A DNA stretch of 64,000 nt, taken from positions 4,092,001-4,156,000 of the forward strand of contig NZ_JAFBCA010000001.1 of assembly GCF_016907475.1 (NCBI RefSeq), in the 5' to 3' direction. Positions within the stretch are counted from its first letter, which is position 1. Each line of letters opens with the position of its first letter. A program made the position numbers and the translations under genes. This stretch comes from Nocardioides cavernae (GTDB lineage Bacteria > Actinomycetota > Actinomycetes > Propionibacteriales > Nocardioidaceae). The notes under the pieces were generated by a model. That model was given only the letters and a program-made list of their open reading frames with translations, was not told the origin of the DNA and did not search any database. This document shows, one piece after another, positions 52,845 through 64,000 of this stretch.

Positions 52845-54758
52845 TCAGGACCCGGGCACCAGCAGCGGGTCGAAGACCTGGAACCGCTGCTCCGGGTCCA
52901 TCGAGGACGCCGGCACCGGCGGGACGCCCAGCGAGCGCGTCACCAGGTTGGTCAGGTCGCCGACCCGGATGGGCTGCGTGCCGGAGTAGCCCGGCTGCTC
53001 TTGACCGGGCGACGTGAAGGACGGGTTGAGCCCGTAGAGGTCGCTGCCGGCAGGGACGCCCGGACCGGTCACCCACATCGGCACCTTGTAGCTCTTCGCC
53101 CAGGTGCGCGACGACCCGCGCGACTTCTGCGCGCCGCCGGTGCCGGTCACGATGAGCAGCGTGGTGCCGTTCATCGCGGGCGACTTGGCGATGCTGCGAC
53201 GGATGCCGGCCACCTTCTGGAACGCCTTGCGGACCGCCTTCTGGTAGTCCGCGCCCTTGAAGCCGCCGTCCAGGCCGGCGTTCAGGACGCCCGAGAGCTC
53301 GATGACGCTCAGCTCGGCGGGCTTGCGCTCGATGGTCTCGCGCCACCAGCCGACGCTCTTCGAGTCGTCGCGCATGATCTTGAACCGGTCGATCTTGGCC
53401 GTGCCGTCGTCGACGCCGTACGGGTCCTTGCCGCCGCTCTTGCGGTTCCAGCTGCGGAGGACGAGCTGGTTCTCCTTGCGGCTCGAGGCGAACATCGTCC
53501 GCGCCGAGTTGTTGTGCGCGAGGTCGAAGAGGCTCGAGACGTACTGGCCGGCCGAGTCGTGGACCGTCGACGGGAGCGTCTTCTTGGAGCCGACGCCGTG
53601 GCCTCCGGCCTTGGGGAACACCCGGCGTCCGCTGAGCAGCGACATCAGGTTGGCGTCGGCCTGGGTGCTCTCGGTGACCGTGCGTGCGTTCATCGTCGAC
53701 GTGCCGTTGGTGGCCATCCGGGTGGCCTCACCCGGGGCGCTCGAGCCGCCGGCGATGGCCGAGGTCAGGCCGGGGACGGCGACCACCACGACGTGGTCGA
53801 CGCCGACCGGCGCGGAGGCCGGGACGACGACGTTGGCGGTGTAGAGCGGGTGGTCGCTGGTCTTGGAGACGAAGTCGTTCCACACACGCGTGTAGCTGTT
53901 GAAGAAGACGTCCTTGGTGCCCATGATCCAGTCGATCGCGCCGCCGCCGGGCGCGGAGCACGTGCTGCCGTCGACGTAGCCGCCGCTCGCCGACCACATG
54001 TTGGCGCCGGGCGCGACCTTGCAGTAGTAGCTGCCGCGCTCGTTCTTGTCGCCGAGCGAGATGAACGGAGCGTCGGGGTAGGCCGCGCGCAGCTCGTTGG
54101 CGAGCGCGACCTCCATCGCGAAGCCGGCATCGCGGTAGGACTGGGCCGGGCCGCGGACGTCGGCCGGGTTGTGGGTGTTGAAGAACCACACGCGGCGGCC
54201 GGTGCCGACGTTCTGCAGGAGCACGGCCGGCATCCGGCTCGGTGCGCCGTCGAAGTAGGGGATCGGGAGGGTGCGCGCCTCGAGGAGCGTCCACACGTCG
54301 GTGCGCCACCCGATCGAGTTGACCGACGGGCCGGCCGGGTTGTCCAGGCCCGGGTAGGTCTGCCACGACGCGCCCATCAGCTCCGCGAAGCGGGCCGCCT
54401 GCGGCGGCTGGAACTCCTGGAAGCCCACGACGTCGAGGGTGTTCTCCCCCAGCAGGGAGACGACGCGGTCCATGCGCACGGTGCCCGACTCCCAACCCTT
54501 CCGGTTGCCGCCGGGAGCGGTGTGGTCGGCGCCGAGGACGTTGAAGTTGCCCACCCGGAAGCCGGTGGCCGGGGTCGTCTGGGGGACCGTGATGGACCGG
54601 GCCGCGACGGGAGCCGCGGCCGGCTCGACCGCCGAGGCGGGAGCGAGGCCGGCGTCGGGCGCGGCGGGAGCCACGAGCAGGGCCGTGGCGAGCGTCAGGC
54701 CGACGGCACAGAGGCGTCGGAGGGAGGACGGGCGCGAGGAAGCAGTCGTGCCGGGCAT
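52845..54758 (-). CDS. Secreted EEP-domain protein fused to a degenerate alkaline-phosphatase-like domain
   Basis: A 637-residue exported protein. After a signal peptide (about 1-35) and Ala/Pro linker, an EEP domain (about 60-310) carries NFNVLG, VGFQEFQ, SLGDKNER, AIDWIMG and SDHPLY. The C-terminal half (about 320-637) resembles the alkaline phosphatase/sulfatase core (VDHVVVVAVPGLTSA at the start, PMWVTGPGVPAGSDLYG and IRVGDLTNLVTRSLG at the end), but the usual THTDHG-like metal ligands are not seen; the equivalent segment reads VTGTGGAQ. Nuclease plus a possible binding domain is a reasonable guess. ATG at 54758 has no clear ribosome-binding site. Confidence 0.8.
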   Translation of the reverse strand: MPGTTASSRPSSLRRLCAVGLTLATALLVAPAAPDAGLAPASAVEPAAAPVAARSITVPQTTPATGFRVGNFNVLGADHTAPGGNRKGWESGTVRMDRVVSLLGENTLDVVGFQEFQPPQAARFAELMGASWQTYPGLDNPAGPSVNSIGWRTDVWTLLEARTLPIPYFDGAPSRMPAVLLQNVGTGRRVWFFNTHNPADVRGPAQSYRDAGFAMEVALANELRAAYPDAPFISLGDKNERGSYYCKVAPGANMWSASGGYVDGSTCSAPGGGAIDWIMGTKDVFFNSYTRVWNDFVSKTSDHPLYTANVVVPASAPVGVDHVVVVAVPGLTSAIAGGSSAPGEATRMATNGTSTMNARTVTESTQADANLMSLLSGRRVFPKAGGHGVGSKKTLPSTVHDSAGQYVSSLFDLAHNNSARTMFASSRKENQLVLRSWNRKSGGKDPYGVDDGTAKIDRFKIMRDDSKSVGWWRETIERKPAELSVIELSGVLNAGLDGGFKGADYQKAVRKAFQKVAGIRRSIAKSPAMNGTTLLIVTGTGGAQKSRGSSRTWAKSYKVPMWVTGPGVPAGSDLYGLNPSFTSPGQEQPGYSGTQPIRVGDLTNLVTRSLGVPPVPASSMDPEQRFQVFDPLLVPGS

Positions 54759-54950
54759 GGAGGGGGCCTCACAGATGTCGGGGAAGTGGCGTCGTCGAGG
54801 TGACCCGACCGTGACCCCTCCCCACACGTCGTGGACGTGTCGGCGCGGGTCCGATCGATGTGACAGAAGTGACTCGTGCGACGTCAGGGTACACCACGCG
54901 CGCGGCGTGGAGGAGGTTCGCGGAGGAGGCGGCACGCTAACGTTGCACGC

Positions 54951-56246
54951 GTGAGCACCACCCCGACCCGCGTCTTCGTGGCCCGGATCGTCGGGCTGCC
55001 GATCTTCGACCCCCAGGGCGACCAGGTGGCCAAGGTGCGCGACCTCGTGGTCGCGCTCCGGACCGAGACGAGCCAGCCGCGCGTCCTCGGCATGGTCGCC
55101 GAGGTGTTCGGCCGACGGCGGATCTTCGTGCCGATGACCCGGATCACCGCCATCGACAGCGGTCAGGTCCACACCACCGGGCTGCTCAACATGCGCCGCT
55201 TCGAGCAGCGCTCGACCGAGACGCTCGTGATGGGCCAGATGCTCGACCGGACCGTGACCATCAAGGACCCGGCCAAGGACGGCGCCATCACCGGCGTCGT
55301 CTACGACGTCGCGATGGAGCAGGCCCGCAACCGTGACTGGGTGCTTTCACGGGTCGCGGTGCAGGAGCCGAGCAAGGGTTTCCGCCGGCGCGGCCAGACC
55401 CACGTCGTCGAGTGGCGCGACGTCACCGGCCTGACGAAGCACGAGCCCACCCAGGGCGCCACCCACCTGATCGCGGCCCTCAACGAGATGCGCCCGGCCG
55501 ACGCGGCGAACATGATCCACGACCTCCCGCCCGAGCGGCGTACGGCCGTGGTCGCGGCCCTCGACGACGAGCGCCTCGCCGACGTGCTCGAGGAGCTGCC
55601 CGACGAGGACCAGGTCGAGATCCTCGAGCACCTCGACTCCGAGCGCGCTGCCGACATCCTCGAGGAGATGTCGGCCGACGACGCCGCCGACCTCATCGCC
55701 GACCTCAACCCCGAGACCGCCGCCACGCTGCTCGGCCTGATGGAGCCCGAGGAGGCCGAGGACGTCCGCCGCCTCATGTCCTACGCCGACGACACGGCGG
55801 GCGCCATGATGACGCCCGAGCCGGTCATCCTCTCCCCCGACGCCACCATCGCCGACGCGCTGGCCCACGTCCGCAACCCCGAGCTCACCCCGGCCCTCGC
55901 TGCCCTGGTCTACGTCTGCCGGCAGCCGCTGGAGACGCCGACCGGCAAGCTCCTCGGCGCCGCACACATCCAGCGGCTGCTCCGGGAGCCTCCCTCGACC
56001 CTGGTGGCCGCCGCGCTCGACGAGTCGATGGACCCGCTGCGCCCGGACGCGTCGATGGACCAGGTGGCGGCGCACCTGGCCACCTACAACCTGGTGGCCG
56101 CACCCGTCGTCGACGACGAGGGCCGCCTGCTCGGCGCGGTGACGGTCGACGACCTGCTCGACCACATGCTGCCCGAGGGCTGGCGTGACCGGGCGCCGCG
56201 TCCGGGCCGGATCAACGGCGGACCGAGCGCCGGGAGGGCCGGGTGA
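54951..56246 (+). CDS. MgtE intracellular-domain / CBS protein with N-terminal PRC-like domain
   Basis: A 431-residue soluble protein without the membrane part of MgtE. Residues about 1-150 form PRC-barrel-like domains (GLPIFDPQGDQVAKVRDLVV), about 165-290 the superhelical MgtE_N domain with acidic repeats (ADAANMIHDLPPERR, DVLEELPDEDQVEIL, DILEEMSADDAADLI), and the rest a CBS pair (MMTPEPVILSPDATI and PVVDDEGRLLGAVTVDDLLD). It may sense magnesium or regulate a partner channel. GTG at 54951. It overlaps the DUF1003 gene by 4 nt, and mycobacteria have the same gene pair, from memory. Confidence 0.9.
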   Translation: MSTTPTRVFVARIVGLPIFDPQGDQVAKVRDLVVALRTETSQPRVLGMVAEVFGRRRIFVPMTRITAIDSGQVHTTGLLNMRRFEQRSTETLVMGQMLDRTVTIKDPAKDGAITGVVYDVAMEQARNRDWVLSRVAVQEPSKGFRRRGQTHVVEWRDVTGLTKHEPTQGATHLIAALNEMRPADAANMIHDLPPERRTAVVAALDDERLADVLEELPDEDQVEILEHLDSERAADILEEMSADDAADLIADLNPETAATLLGLMEPEEAEDVRRLMSYADDTAGAMMTPEPVILSPDATIADALAHVRNPELTPALAALVYVCRQPLETPTGKLLGAAHIQRLLREPPSTLVAAALDESMDPLRPDASMDQVAAHLATYNLVAAPVVDDEGRLLGAVTVDDLLDHMLPEGWRDRAPRPGRINGGPSAGRAG

Positions 56247-56755
56247 GCGAGAACCGTCGTCCCCGCCTGGACACGCCCCGCGAGACCCGGCGCCCGATCG
56301 TGCGTCGACCGTCGGTCGACGCCGACGCCTTCGGTGTGTTCGCCGAGTCGTTCGCCCGCTACATGGGCACCGCGAAGTTCCTGCTCTGGATGACGATGTT
56401 CGTCGTCGCCTGGATCTGCTGGAACGTGCTGGCGCCCGCGGACCTGCGCTTCGACGAGTTCCCGTTCATCTTCCTGACGCTCATGCTCAGCCTCCAGGCG
56501 TCGTACGCCGCCCCGCTGATCCTGCTCGCCCAGAACCGCCAGGAGCAGCGCGACAAGGTGGTCGCCGAGCAGGACCGCCAGGCCAACGCCCGCGCCCACG
56601 CCGACATGGAGTTCCTCGCCCGCGAGGTCGCCTCGCTGCGGATGTCGGTCGGCGAGGTCGCCACCCGCGACTTCCTCCGCTCGGAGCTCCGCGGCCTGCT
56701 GGGTGACATCGAGGACCTGACGCGTCGCGAGCCGGAGGACGAGCCGGGACCGTGA
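56243..56755 (+). CDS. DUF1003 membrane protein
   Basis: A 170-residue protein with an Arg-rich N-terminus, two membrane helices (about 46-64 and 76-94, joined by a short loop with FDEFPFIFLTLMLSLQASYAAPL) and a C-terminal helical, charged coiled coil (about 100-165). The core fits the DUF1003 family. The start GTG overlaps the MgtE-like stop by 4 nt and is preceded by GGAGG. A role with the MgtE-like protein is likely but not shown. Confidence 0.9.
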   Translation: MSENRRPRLDTPRETRRPIVRRPSVDADAFGVFAESFARYMGTAKFLLWMTMFVVAWICWNVLAPADLRFDEFPFIFLTLMLSLQASYAAPLILLAQNRQEQRDKVVAEQDRQANARAHADMEFLAREVASLRMSVGEVATRDFLRSELRGLLGDIEDLTRREPEDEPGP

Positions 56756-56786
56756 GCCCACGGGGTGGCTCGTAGACTTCACCATC

Positions 56787-57947
56787 ATGAGCACCCCCAC
56801 GCAGCAGCAGGTGATGGACGCCCTGGCGACCGTGAACGATCCCGAGATCAAGCGCCCGATCACGGAGCTGGGGATGGTCGACACCGTCGAGGTGGCCGAG
56901 GACGGCTCGGTCGCGGTCCACGTACTGCTGACCGTGGCCGGCTGCCCCCTCAAGGACACCATCAACCGCGACGTCACCGCGGCCGTCACGAAGGTCCCCG
57001 GCGTCGCGTCGATCGACCTCACCCTCGGCGTGATGACCGCCGAGCAGCGCGCCGGCCTCAAGGAGATCCTCAGCGACGGCCGCGCCCAGCGCGAGATCCC
57101 GTTCGCCCAGCCCGGCTCGCTGACCAAGGTCTACGCCATCGCCAGCGGCAAGGGCGGCGTCGGCAAGTCGTCGGTCACGGTCAACCTCGCCCTCTCGCTC
57201 GCCGCGCAAGGCCTCAAGGTCGGCGTCGTCGACGCCGACATCTACGGCCACTCCGTGCCCGCCATGCTCGGCGTGGCCGACACCCGGCCGACCCAGGTCG
57301 ACGACCTGATCATGCCCGTGCCCACGCCCAGCGGCGTCTCGGTGATCTCCATCGGCATGCTCAAGCCCCGCCGCGACCAGGTCGTCGCCTGGCGCGGCCC
57401 GATGCTCGACCGGGCGCTGGTGCAGATGCTGGCCGACGTCTACTGGGGCGACCTCGACGCCCTCCTGCTCGACCTGCCCCCGGGCACCGGCGACGTGGCG
57501 ATCTCTCTCGGCCAGCACCTGCCGAGCGCCGAGGTCATCGTCGTCACGACCCCGCAGGAGGCGGCCGCCGAGGTCGCCGAGCGCGCCGGCACCATGGCGT
57601 CGATGATGCACCAGCGCGTCGTGGGCGTGGTCGAGAACATGAGCTACCTCCCCTGCCCGCACTGCCCGCCCGAGGACGACCACCGCCTGGAGATCTTCGG
57701 CTCCGGGGGTGGCGCTCGCGTCGCCGCGACGCTCTCCGAGCGGTTCGGCTACGACGTGCCGGTCCTGGCCCAGATCCCGCTCGACATCTCGCTGCGCGAG
57801 GGCGGCGACGTCGGCAAGCCCATCGTCGAGGCCGACCCGACAGCCCCCGCTGCTCGCGAGCTCACCCGGGTCGCCGAGACGCTGTCGGGCCGCGGGCGCG
57901 GGCTCGCCGGCATGCAGCTCGGGCTCATCCCGTCCAGCAAGTTCTGA
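56787..57947 (+). CDS. mrp: Mrp/NBP35-family iron-sulfur carrier ATPase
   Basis: A 386-residue Fe-S cluster carrier. Residues about 1-95 form a MIP18/DUF59 domain (VNDPEIKRPITELGMVDTV), followed by the P-loop SGKGGVGKSS at about 120-129, Walker A'/switch regions DADIYGHSVPAML and LDLPPGTGD, and a CxxC motif C290-P-H-C293 that holds the bridging cluster. It would pass clusters to apoproteins, possibly including the 2Fe-2S hydroxylase subunit, though that link is speculative. Length and layout are standard. Confidence 0.94.
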   Translation: MSTPTQQQVMDALATVNDPEIKRPITELGMVDTVEVAEDGSVAVHVLLTVAGCPLKDTINRDVTAAVTKVPGVASIDLTLGVMTAEQRAGLKEILSDGRAQREIPFAQPGSLTKVYAIASGKGGVGKSSVTVNLALSLAAQGLKVGVVDADIYGHSVPAMLGVADTRPTQVDDLIMPVPTPSGVSVISIGMLKPRRDQVVAWRGPMLDRALVQMLADVYWGDLDALLLDLPPGTGDVAISLGQHLPSAEVIVVTTPQEAAAEVAERAGTMASMMHQRVVGVVENMSYLPCPHCPPEDDHRLEIFGSGGGARVAATLSERFGYDVPVLAQIPLDISLREGGDVGKPIVEADPTAPAARELTRVAETLSGRGRGLAGMQLGLIPSSKF

Positions 57948-57991
57948 CCTCCGTCGGACCACGGCTCCGGCCAGGCAGTAGGTTCTGAAGC

Positions 57992-58321
57992 ATGTTCGAC
58001 GTCGGGCTCCTCGAGCTGGCCGTGATCGCCCTGGTGGCGGTCGTCGTGCTGGGTCCGGACAAGCTGCCCGACCTCGCACGCCAGGCCGCCCAGCTGCTCC
58101 ACCGCGCCCGCGGGCTCGCCACCAACGCCCGCGACGAGCTCCGCAACGAGCTCGGCCCCGAGTACTCCGACCTCCAGCTGCGCGACCTCGACCCCCGCTC
58201 GATCGTGCGCAAGCACATCACCGAGGCCATGGCCGAGGTCGACCGCGAGCAGGCGGAGTCCGCCAGGCAGTCCGCCCTTCCCGACGGCCAGGTCCCGCCC
58301 TACGACGTCGAGGCCACCTGA
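57992..58321 (+). CDS. tatB: Sec-independent protein translocase subunit TatB
   Basis: A 109-residue TatB. It starts MFDVGLLELAVIALVAVVVLG, a single helix, followed by GPDKLPDLARQAAQLLHRAR, the amphipathic helix with the conserved Gly-Pro hinge, and a polar tail. TatB with TatC recognises twin-arginine signals. tatA and tatC are not in the window. Position right after mrp is common in actinobacteria. Confidence 0.92.
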   Translation: MFDVGLLELAVIALVAVVVLGPDKLPDLARQAAQLLHRARGLATNARDELRNELGPEYSDLQLRDLDPRSIVRKHITEAMAEVDREQAESARQSALPDGQVPPYDVEAT

Positions 58322-58338
58322 CGCTCGCGGTCGCCGCG

Positions 58339-58875
58339 TCAGTCGTCGCGGCTCTGCACGGCGACGAGTCCGGCGTAGGGCACCAGGAAGACCTCACCCG
58401 AGGTGGCGCGCCCCTCGAGGAAGTCCGCGCCGACGCGGTCGACGTACGCCTCGTGGCGGGTGCCGTCGGCCAGGTGGACGAGGCACCGGGCCCCGGCGTC
58501 GGCGAGGCGGCGGAGGGCGGCACGCAGGCCGAGGCGGTCCACCGGTGACCACGCCACCTCGGGCACCGAGCGCCCGCTCGCCCCTCGTACGCCGGTGACC
58601 GCGCGCAGCGGGACGATCCACTCCTGTCCGGTCGCGCCGAGCAGGCACCACTCCTCCCCCACCCGGGCCAGTCGTCCCTCGAGCCGGCCCACGTGCGGGA
58701 GGTCGAGGGCGACCTCGCGACCACGGGAGGCCATCAGGCGGCTGGCGAGCGTGACAGCGGCGTACTCGGTGCGCGCCCGGTCGGCGAGCTCGGCCTCGCG
58801 GTCGGCCTCCCACGCCACGGCCGCCTGCCCCTCGAGGTCGTCGAGCAGCGCGAACAGGTCGTGCTCCCAGGACAT
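58339..58875 (-). CDS. Conserved hypothetical protein
   Basis: A 178-residue soluble protein starting MSWEHDLFALLDDLEGQAA, with a helical N-terminus and a beta-rich remainder (GREVALDLPHVGRLEGRLARV, then WIVPLRAVTGV and a final VPYAGLVAVQ). No family is recognised by name; similar genes lie near tatB and mrp in relatives, from memory. It has no signal or membrane segment. Function unknown. Convergent with tatB, 17 nt apart. Confidence 0.78.
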   Translation of the reverse strand: MSWEHDLFALLDDLEGQAAVAWEADREAELADRARTEYAAVTLASRLMASRGREVALDLPHVGRLEGRLARVGEEWCLLGATGQEWIVPLRAVTGVRGASGRSVPEVAWSPVDRLGLRAALRRLADAGARCLVHLADGTRHEAYVDRVGADFLEGRATSGEVFLVPYAGLVAVQSRDD

Positions 58876-58884
58876 GGGCCGAGC

Positions 58885-59940
58885 CTAGCCAGCCGGGTGG
58901 ATGACCTCGCAGGTCTCGGCGTCGGGTCGGCACCGGGCCAGCGACTGCGTGCGCTCGTCCGGGGACACCAGCAGGGCCAGGAGGTCGTCCGCGGACTCCC
59001 AACGGAAGCCCGGCACCGCGAACCGCCACCCGGCGGGAGCCTCGAGGGCACCTGCAGCGGACCCGTCGCGGCGTTGCACGAACAGCTCGGTCGTCGTCCA
59101 CGCCTCGCCACCGATCGATCCCGGCGGCACGTAGGCGAGCCACTGCTCCCCGGCCTCGAGCACGTCGTGGGTCGGCACCGGGTCCAACCGGATCAGCGTG
59201 CCGTCGGCGGCGAGGCGAGCGAGGTAGGGCGTTCCCTGGGTGCCGTCGGTCCGGTCGTACCTGCCCTCGTTGACGAGCAGGCCGGCATCGGTGCTGCCCA
59301 GGACGACCTGTCCGGGTGCGGTCTCGGCGAGGTCCACGGTCGTGTCGTCGACCAGGGGCCGCCAGAGCCACTGGAAGTCAGGACCGCCGGCCACGACGAG
59401 CCCGTCGTCGGTCGCCGCGAGCGCTCGCGGCGGCGGACTGATCGCGCCCTGCGGCAGGTCTACGGCTCCGAGGCCTTCGCCGCCCTCCTCGGTGTCTGCC
59501 CCCACCAGCCTCCACCTGTTGCCGGACTCGGTCAGGACCTGCGCGCTGTAGCCGCCACCGGGTGAGATGACGACCGACTGGTCGACCTGTCCCTCGATGC
59601 GCTGGGGCTCGTCGTCGTAGCCCCACCACCACGTGCGGTCGTCGCGCAGCGCGATCCAGTGCGTGCCGCGGCCGTCGGCGGCGTACCACCGCCCGGGAAC
59701 CTGCTCACCGCCCACCAGGAGGTCGGTCCCGACCGTCACGGGGACGTCCAGCCGCGGGAGGCCACCCCCGTCGTGGCCAGTGTCCTGCTCGGCCGGTCCC
59801 TCGGTCTGCCGGTCCGCCGGCTCCGCTCCCGCGGGTGCGTCGCCGCTCTGCTGGGCCCCGCAGCCGGCCGTCAGGGTCAGCAGCGCGGCGGCAGCCGTTG
59901 CCCGGATCCGGGCTCGCGTCGTCATGGTCCTCACCGTCAT
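58885..59940 (-). CDS. Hypothetical lipoprotein with beta-propeller-like repeats
   Basis: A 351-residue exported lipoprotein: signal ending LLTLTAGC with the lipid-modified Cys at about residue 27, then an Ala/Gly/Glu linker and a beta-rich domain with repeated W- and D-containing strands (RWYAADGRGTHWIALRDDRTW, LLVNEGRYDRTDG). This suggests a propeller-like fold but no catalytic site is seen. ATG at 59940 has AGGGGG 4 nt upstream. Function unknown; it shares its strand with the preceding hypothetical gene. Confidence 0.8.
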   Translation of the reverse strand: MTVRTMTTRARIRATAAAALLTLTAGCGAQQSGDAPAGAEPADRQTEGPAEQDTGHDGGGLPRLDVPVTVGTDLLVGGEQVPGRWYAADGRGTHWIALRDDRTWWWGYDDEPQRIEGQVDQSVVISPGGGYSAQVLTESGNRWRLVGADTEEGGEGLGAVDLPQGAISPPPRALAATDDGLVVAGGPDFQWLWRPLVDDTTVDLAETAPGQVVLGSTDAGLLVNEGRYDRTDGTQGTPYLARLAADGTLIRLDPVPTHDVLEAGEQWLAYVPPGSIGGEAWTTTELFVQRRDGSAAGALEAPAGWRFAVPGFRWESADDLLALLVSPDERTQSLARCRPDAETCEVIHPAG

Positions 59941-60078
59941 CGTCCCCCTTCACCCGGGAGACGCCATGGCCCCCGCATCGGTTGCCGCAAGGCACCAGCA
60001 CCTTGTGGATGAGCCGTTGACACGCCCCGTCAACGATCGTTGAATGATGCAAACGCACGCAAACGGAAGGATAGCGTG

Positions 60079-60750
60079 ATGTCTCGGGGGATCGCTCGCA
60101 CGGCACGGCCGTACGCCGTCTGGCTCGGCCTCACGGCCACCGCAGCAGCAGCGGCACAGGCCGTGCCCGGCACCTGGCGCGCCGCCGCCGATGCGAGCGC
60201 CTCCCAGACGGTCCCCCAGGTGCTGGTTGCCGCCTGCGCCACCGGACTGGCCCTGTCCCTGGCGTGGCTCTGGATCGTCACCTCGGTGACGGTCGCCGAG
60301 GTCGTGACGGACTCGGTGCCGCGCAGCGGAGGAGCCACGCGCCGACTGGTGCTGCTCGCGTGCGGCGCGGCCGTGGTGGCTGGCACGGCGCTCCCCGCGC
60401 AGGCCTCGAGCGGCGACGGGGTCGAGGTGCTCGTCGGGCTCCCGCTGCCCGAGCGCGCCGTCGCACCGGCCGGGCCGGGGCGCACCGGTGCTGCGGCCGC
60501 CCCCGCGGCCGCGCCGACCGCCGGCACTTACGTGGTCCGGCCCGGTGACTCGCTGTGGTCCATCGCCCACGCGCACCCAGTGCCGGCCGGCGACGTCGAG
60601 GCCCGGTGGCGTTCCATCTGGCGCCACAACCGCGACGTCGTGGGTGACGACCCCGACCTGATCCACCCGGGCCAGGCGCTCCGCCTCCCCGACACCGACG
60701 CCGACCCGCGCACAACGACCAACCACGACCAGGACGGAGAACGACGATGA
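60079..60750 (+). CDS. LysM-domain membrane protein
   Basis: A 223-residue protein with three hydrophobic segments (about 12-30, 45-70 and 88-106), an Ala/Pro linker and a C-terminal LysM domain beginning GTYVVRPGDSLWSIAHAH and ending IHPGQALRLP. The LysM part would bind peptidoglycan outside the membrane. ATG at 60079 is chosen with GGAAGG 8 nt upstream. Its stop overlaps the next gene by 4 nt. Role perhaps in cell wall assembly or anchoring. Confidence 0.85.
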   Translation: MSRGIARTARPYAVWLGLTATAAAAAQAVPGTWRAAADASASQTVPQVLVAACATGLALSLAWLWIVTSVTVAEVVTDSVPRSGGATRRLVLLACGAAVVAGTALPAQASSGDGVEVLVGLPLPERAVAPAGPGRTGAAAAPAAAPTAGTYVVRPGDSLWSIAHAHPVPAGDVEARWRSIWRHNRDVVGDDPDLIHPGQALRLPDTDADPRTTTNHDQDGERR

Positions 60751-61265
60751 GCACACCCGACAGCGCCGAGGCCGAGGTCATCGTCCTCCGACCGAGCGCC
60801 GGCATGGCCAGCGTGCAGGGCGCGCTGGCCCTGGACCTGACACCGCGCACCGCTCCCCCGCGGCCGCGCCTGCGCAGCACCCGCGCGAGCGACGTGGCCG
60901 ACCTGGAGCAGGCCTCCCGGGAGCAGGTCGACACCTTCGTCGGTCGCTACCTGCAGGCCGCCGTCGAGATCGCCGCCGGCGACCGGCCGGTCGCCCAGCT
61001 CCTGCGCCACACGGTCCCGGAGGTCTTCGACGCGCTGTCGGGCCGCGCCCGGACGGTCACCGCCGCCGGCGGCCTCGCACCGGGCCGGGTCCGTGGACCC
61101 AATCCGGCGCGGCCGGTCGTGGTCGGCGTACGCACCGCCCTGATCCGCAGCGACGCGGTCGAGGCCAGTGCGCACGTGCGCTACGGCCGTCGCTCCCGCG
61201 CGGTCGCCGCACGCTTCGAGGTCGTGCGGGACCGGTGGCAGTGCGTGGCGATCACCTGGGGCTGA
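60747..61265 (+). CDS. Rv3235-family protein
   Basis: A 172-residue protein with a disordered N-terminus (about 1-50) and a compact domain from DVADLEQASREQVDTFVGRYLQAAVEI to the end (ASAHVRYGRRSRAVAARFEVVRDRWQCVAI). This resembles the mycobacterial Rv3235 family, which lies near secA1 there too. The start shares four bases with the LysM stop codon. Function unknown; coupling to the LysM gene suggests a shared envelope-related task. Confidence 0.8.
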   Translation: MSTPDSAEAEVIVLRPSAGMASVQGALALDLTPRTAPPRPRLRSTRASDVADLEQASREQVDTFVGRYLQAAVEIAAGDRPVAQLLRHTVPEVFDALSGRARTVTAAGGLAPGRVRGPNPARPVVVGVRTALIRSDAVEASAHVRYGRRSRAVAARFEVVRDRWQCVAITWG

Positions 61266-61361
61266 CGCCCCGTCGTGCTCACGCTCAGCTGGGTGTTCAG
61301 CCGGGGTCCCCGCGGCGTTGTTCGGGGGAGCGCAGCGGAGGAGAAGAACGTCGTGGGGTGT

Positions 61362-64000
<2,639 letters not shown>

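Noticed and set aside
61266..61361. GGTGTTCAGCCG occurring twice around the secA stop codon, possibly a partial duplication of the gene's end.
   Set aside because: The match is only 12 nt and the surrounding sequence does not align; nothing else is seen in this 96-nt gap.

Overview
The window is high-GC actinobacterial chromosome. Gene content and order suggest Nocardioides or a close relative in the Nocardioidaceae; this is inferred, not proven. Supporting signs are frequent GTG starts, operons joined by 1-4 nt overlaps, and order shared with Mycobacterium (recalled from memory): moeZ / TetR / DUF3107 / ferritin-like / rhlE / ParA / histidine phosphatase; MgtE-N / DUF1003 / mrp / tatB; and a small Rv3235-type gene beside secA. 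I saw no tRNA, rRNA, CRISPR array, transposase or phage gene. No gene-free stretch exceeds 300 bases; the longest is 20825-21107.

Layout. (1) 82-13448 looks like a nitrogen-heterocycle catabolic locus. A six-gene minus-strand operon (NCS2 nucleobase permease, three-subunit molybdenum hydroxylase, CoxG-like membrane-anchored protein, amidase) is separated by two GNAT genes and a PucR regulator from a plus-strand trio DUF2877-fdrA-DUF1116, the three families that make the E. coli oxamate carbamoyltransferase. An 11-mer is shared by the two divergent control regions. (2) 13449-13583 holds a paired 52-nt stem-loop repeat, present again at 34408-34542 with the same 31-nt spacing. (3) 13603-18648 is a seven-gene overlapping operon (DUF4129, small membrane protein, MoxR, DUF58, membrane protein, alkyltransferase-like protein, acyltransferase); the first start codon lies in a perfect inverted repeat. 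(4) 18718-30982 carries a secreted serine protease, moeZ, an M6 metalloprotease, TetR, DUF3107, a GlsB-type membrane protein, a ferritin-like protein, rhlE, ParA, SDR, GNAT, PHP and histidine phosphatase genes. (5) 31023-35596 has an MFS transporter, a small protein, a methyltransferase, a sulfotransferase-like protein and a mesaconyl-CoA hydratase-like protein.

(6) 35709-45189 is a complete sugar or polyol utilisation unit: a divergent ROK regulator, a ribose-type ABC importer (ATPase, two permeases, lipoprotein), two xylose-isomerase-fold enzymes and a Gfo/Idh/MocA dehydrogenase. (7) 45205-54758 includes an acyl-CoA dehydrogenase, a lipoprotein, a secreted PLD-like protein, and a cell-surface group: a sulfotransferase-like protein, a small coiled-coil protein, a LicD-methyltransferase fusion and two exported endonuclease/exonuclease/phosphatase (EEP) proteins, one fused to a degenerate alkaline-phosphatase-like domain. 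(8) 54951-64000 is housekeeping: MgtE-N/CBS protein, DUF1003, mrp, tatB, two unknowns, a LysM protein, an Rv3235-type protein and the C-terminal 879 codons of secA, whose start lies beyond the right edge.

The most promising novelty is region 1. A pyrimidine-type permease, a Mo-hydroxylase, an amidase-signature enzyme and a carbamoyltransferase complex together resemble an oxidative ring-opening pathway ending in carbamoyl phosphate, but no ring-opening hydrolase or carbamate kinase is present in the window.
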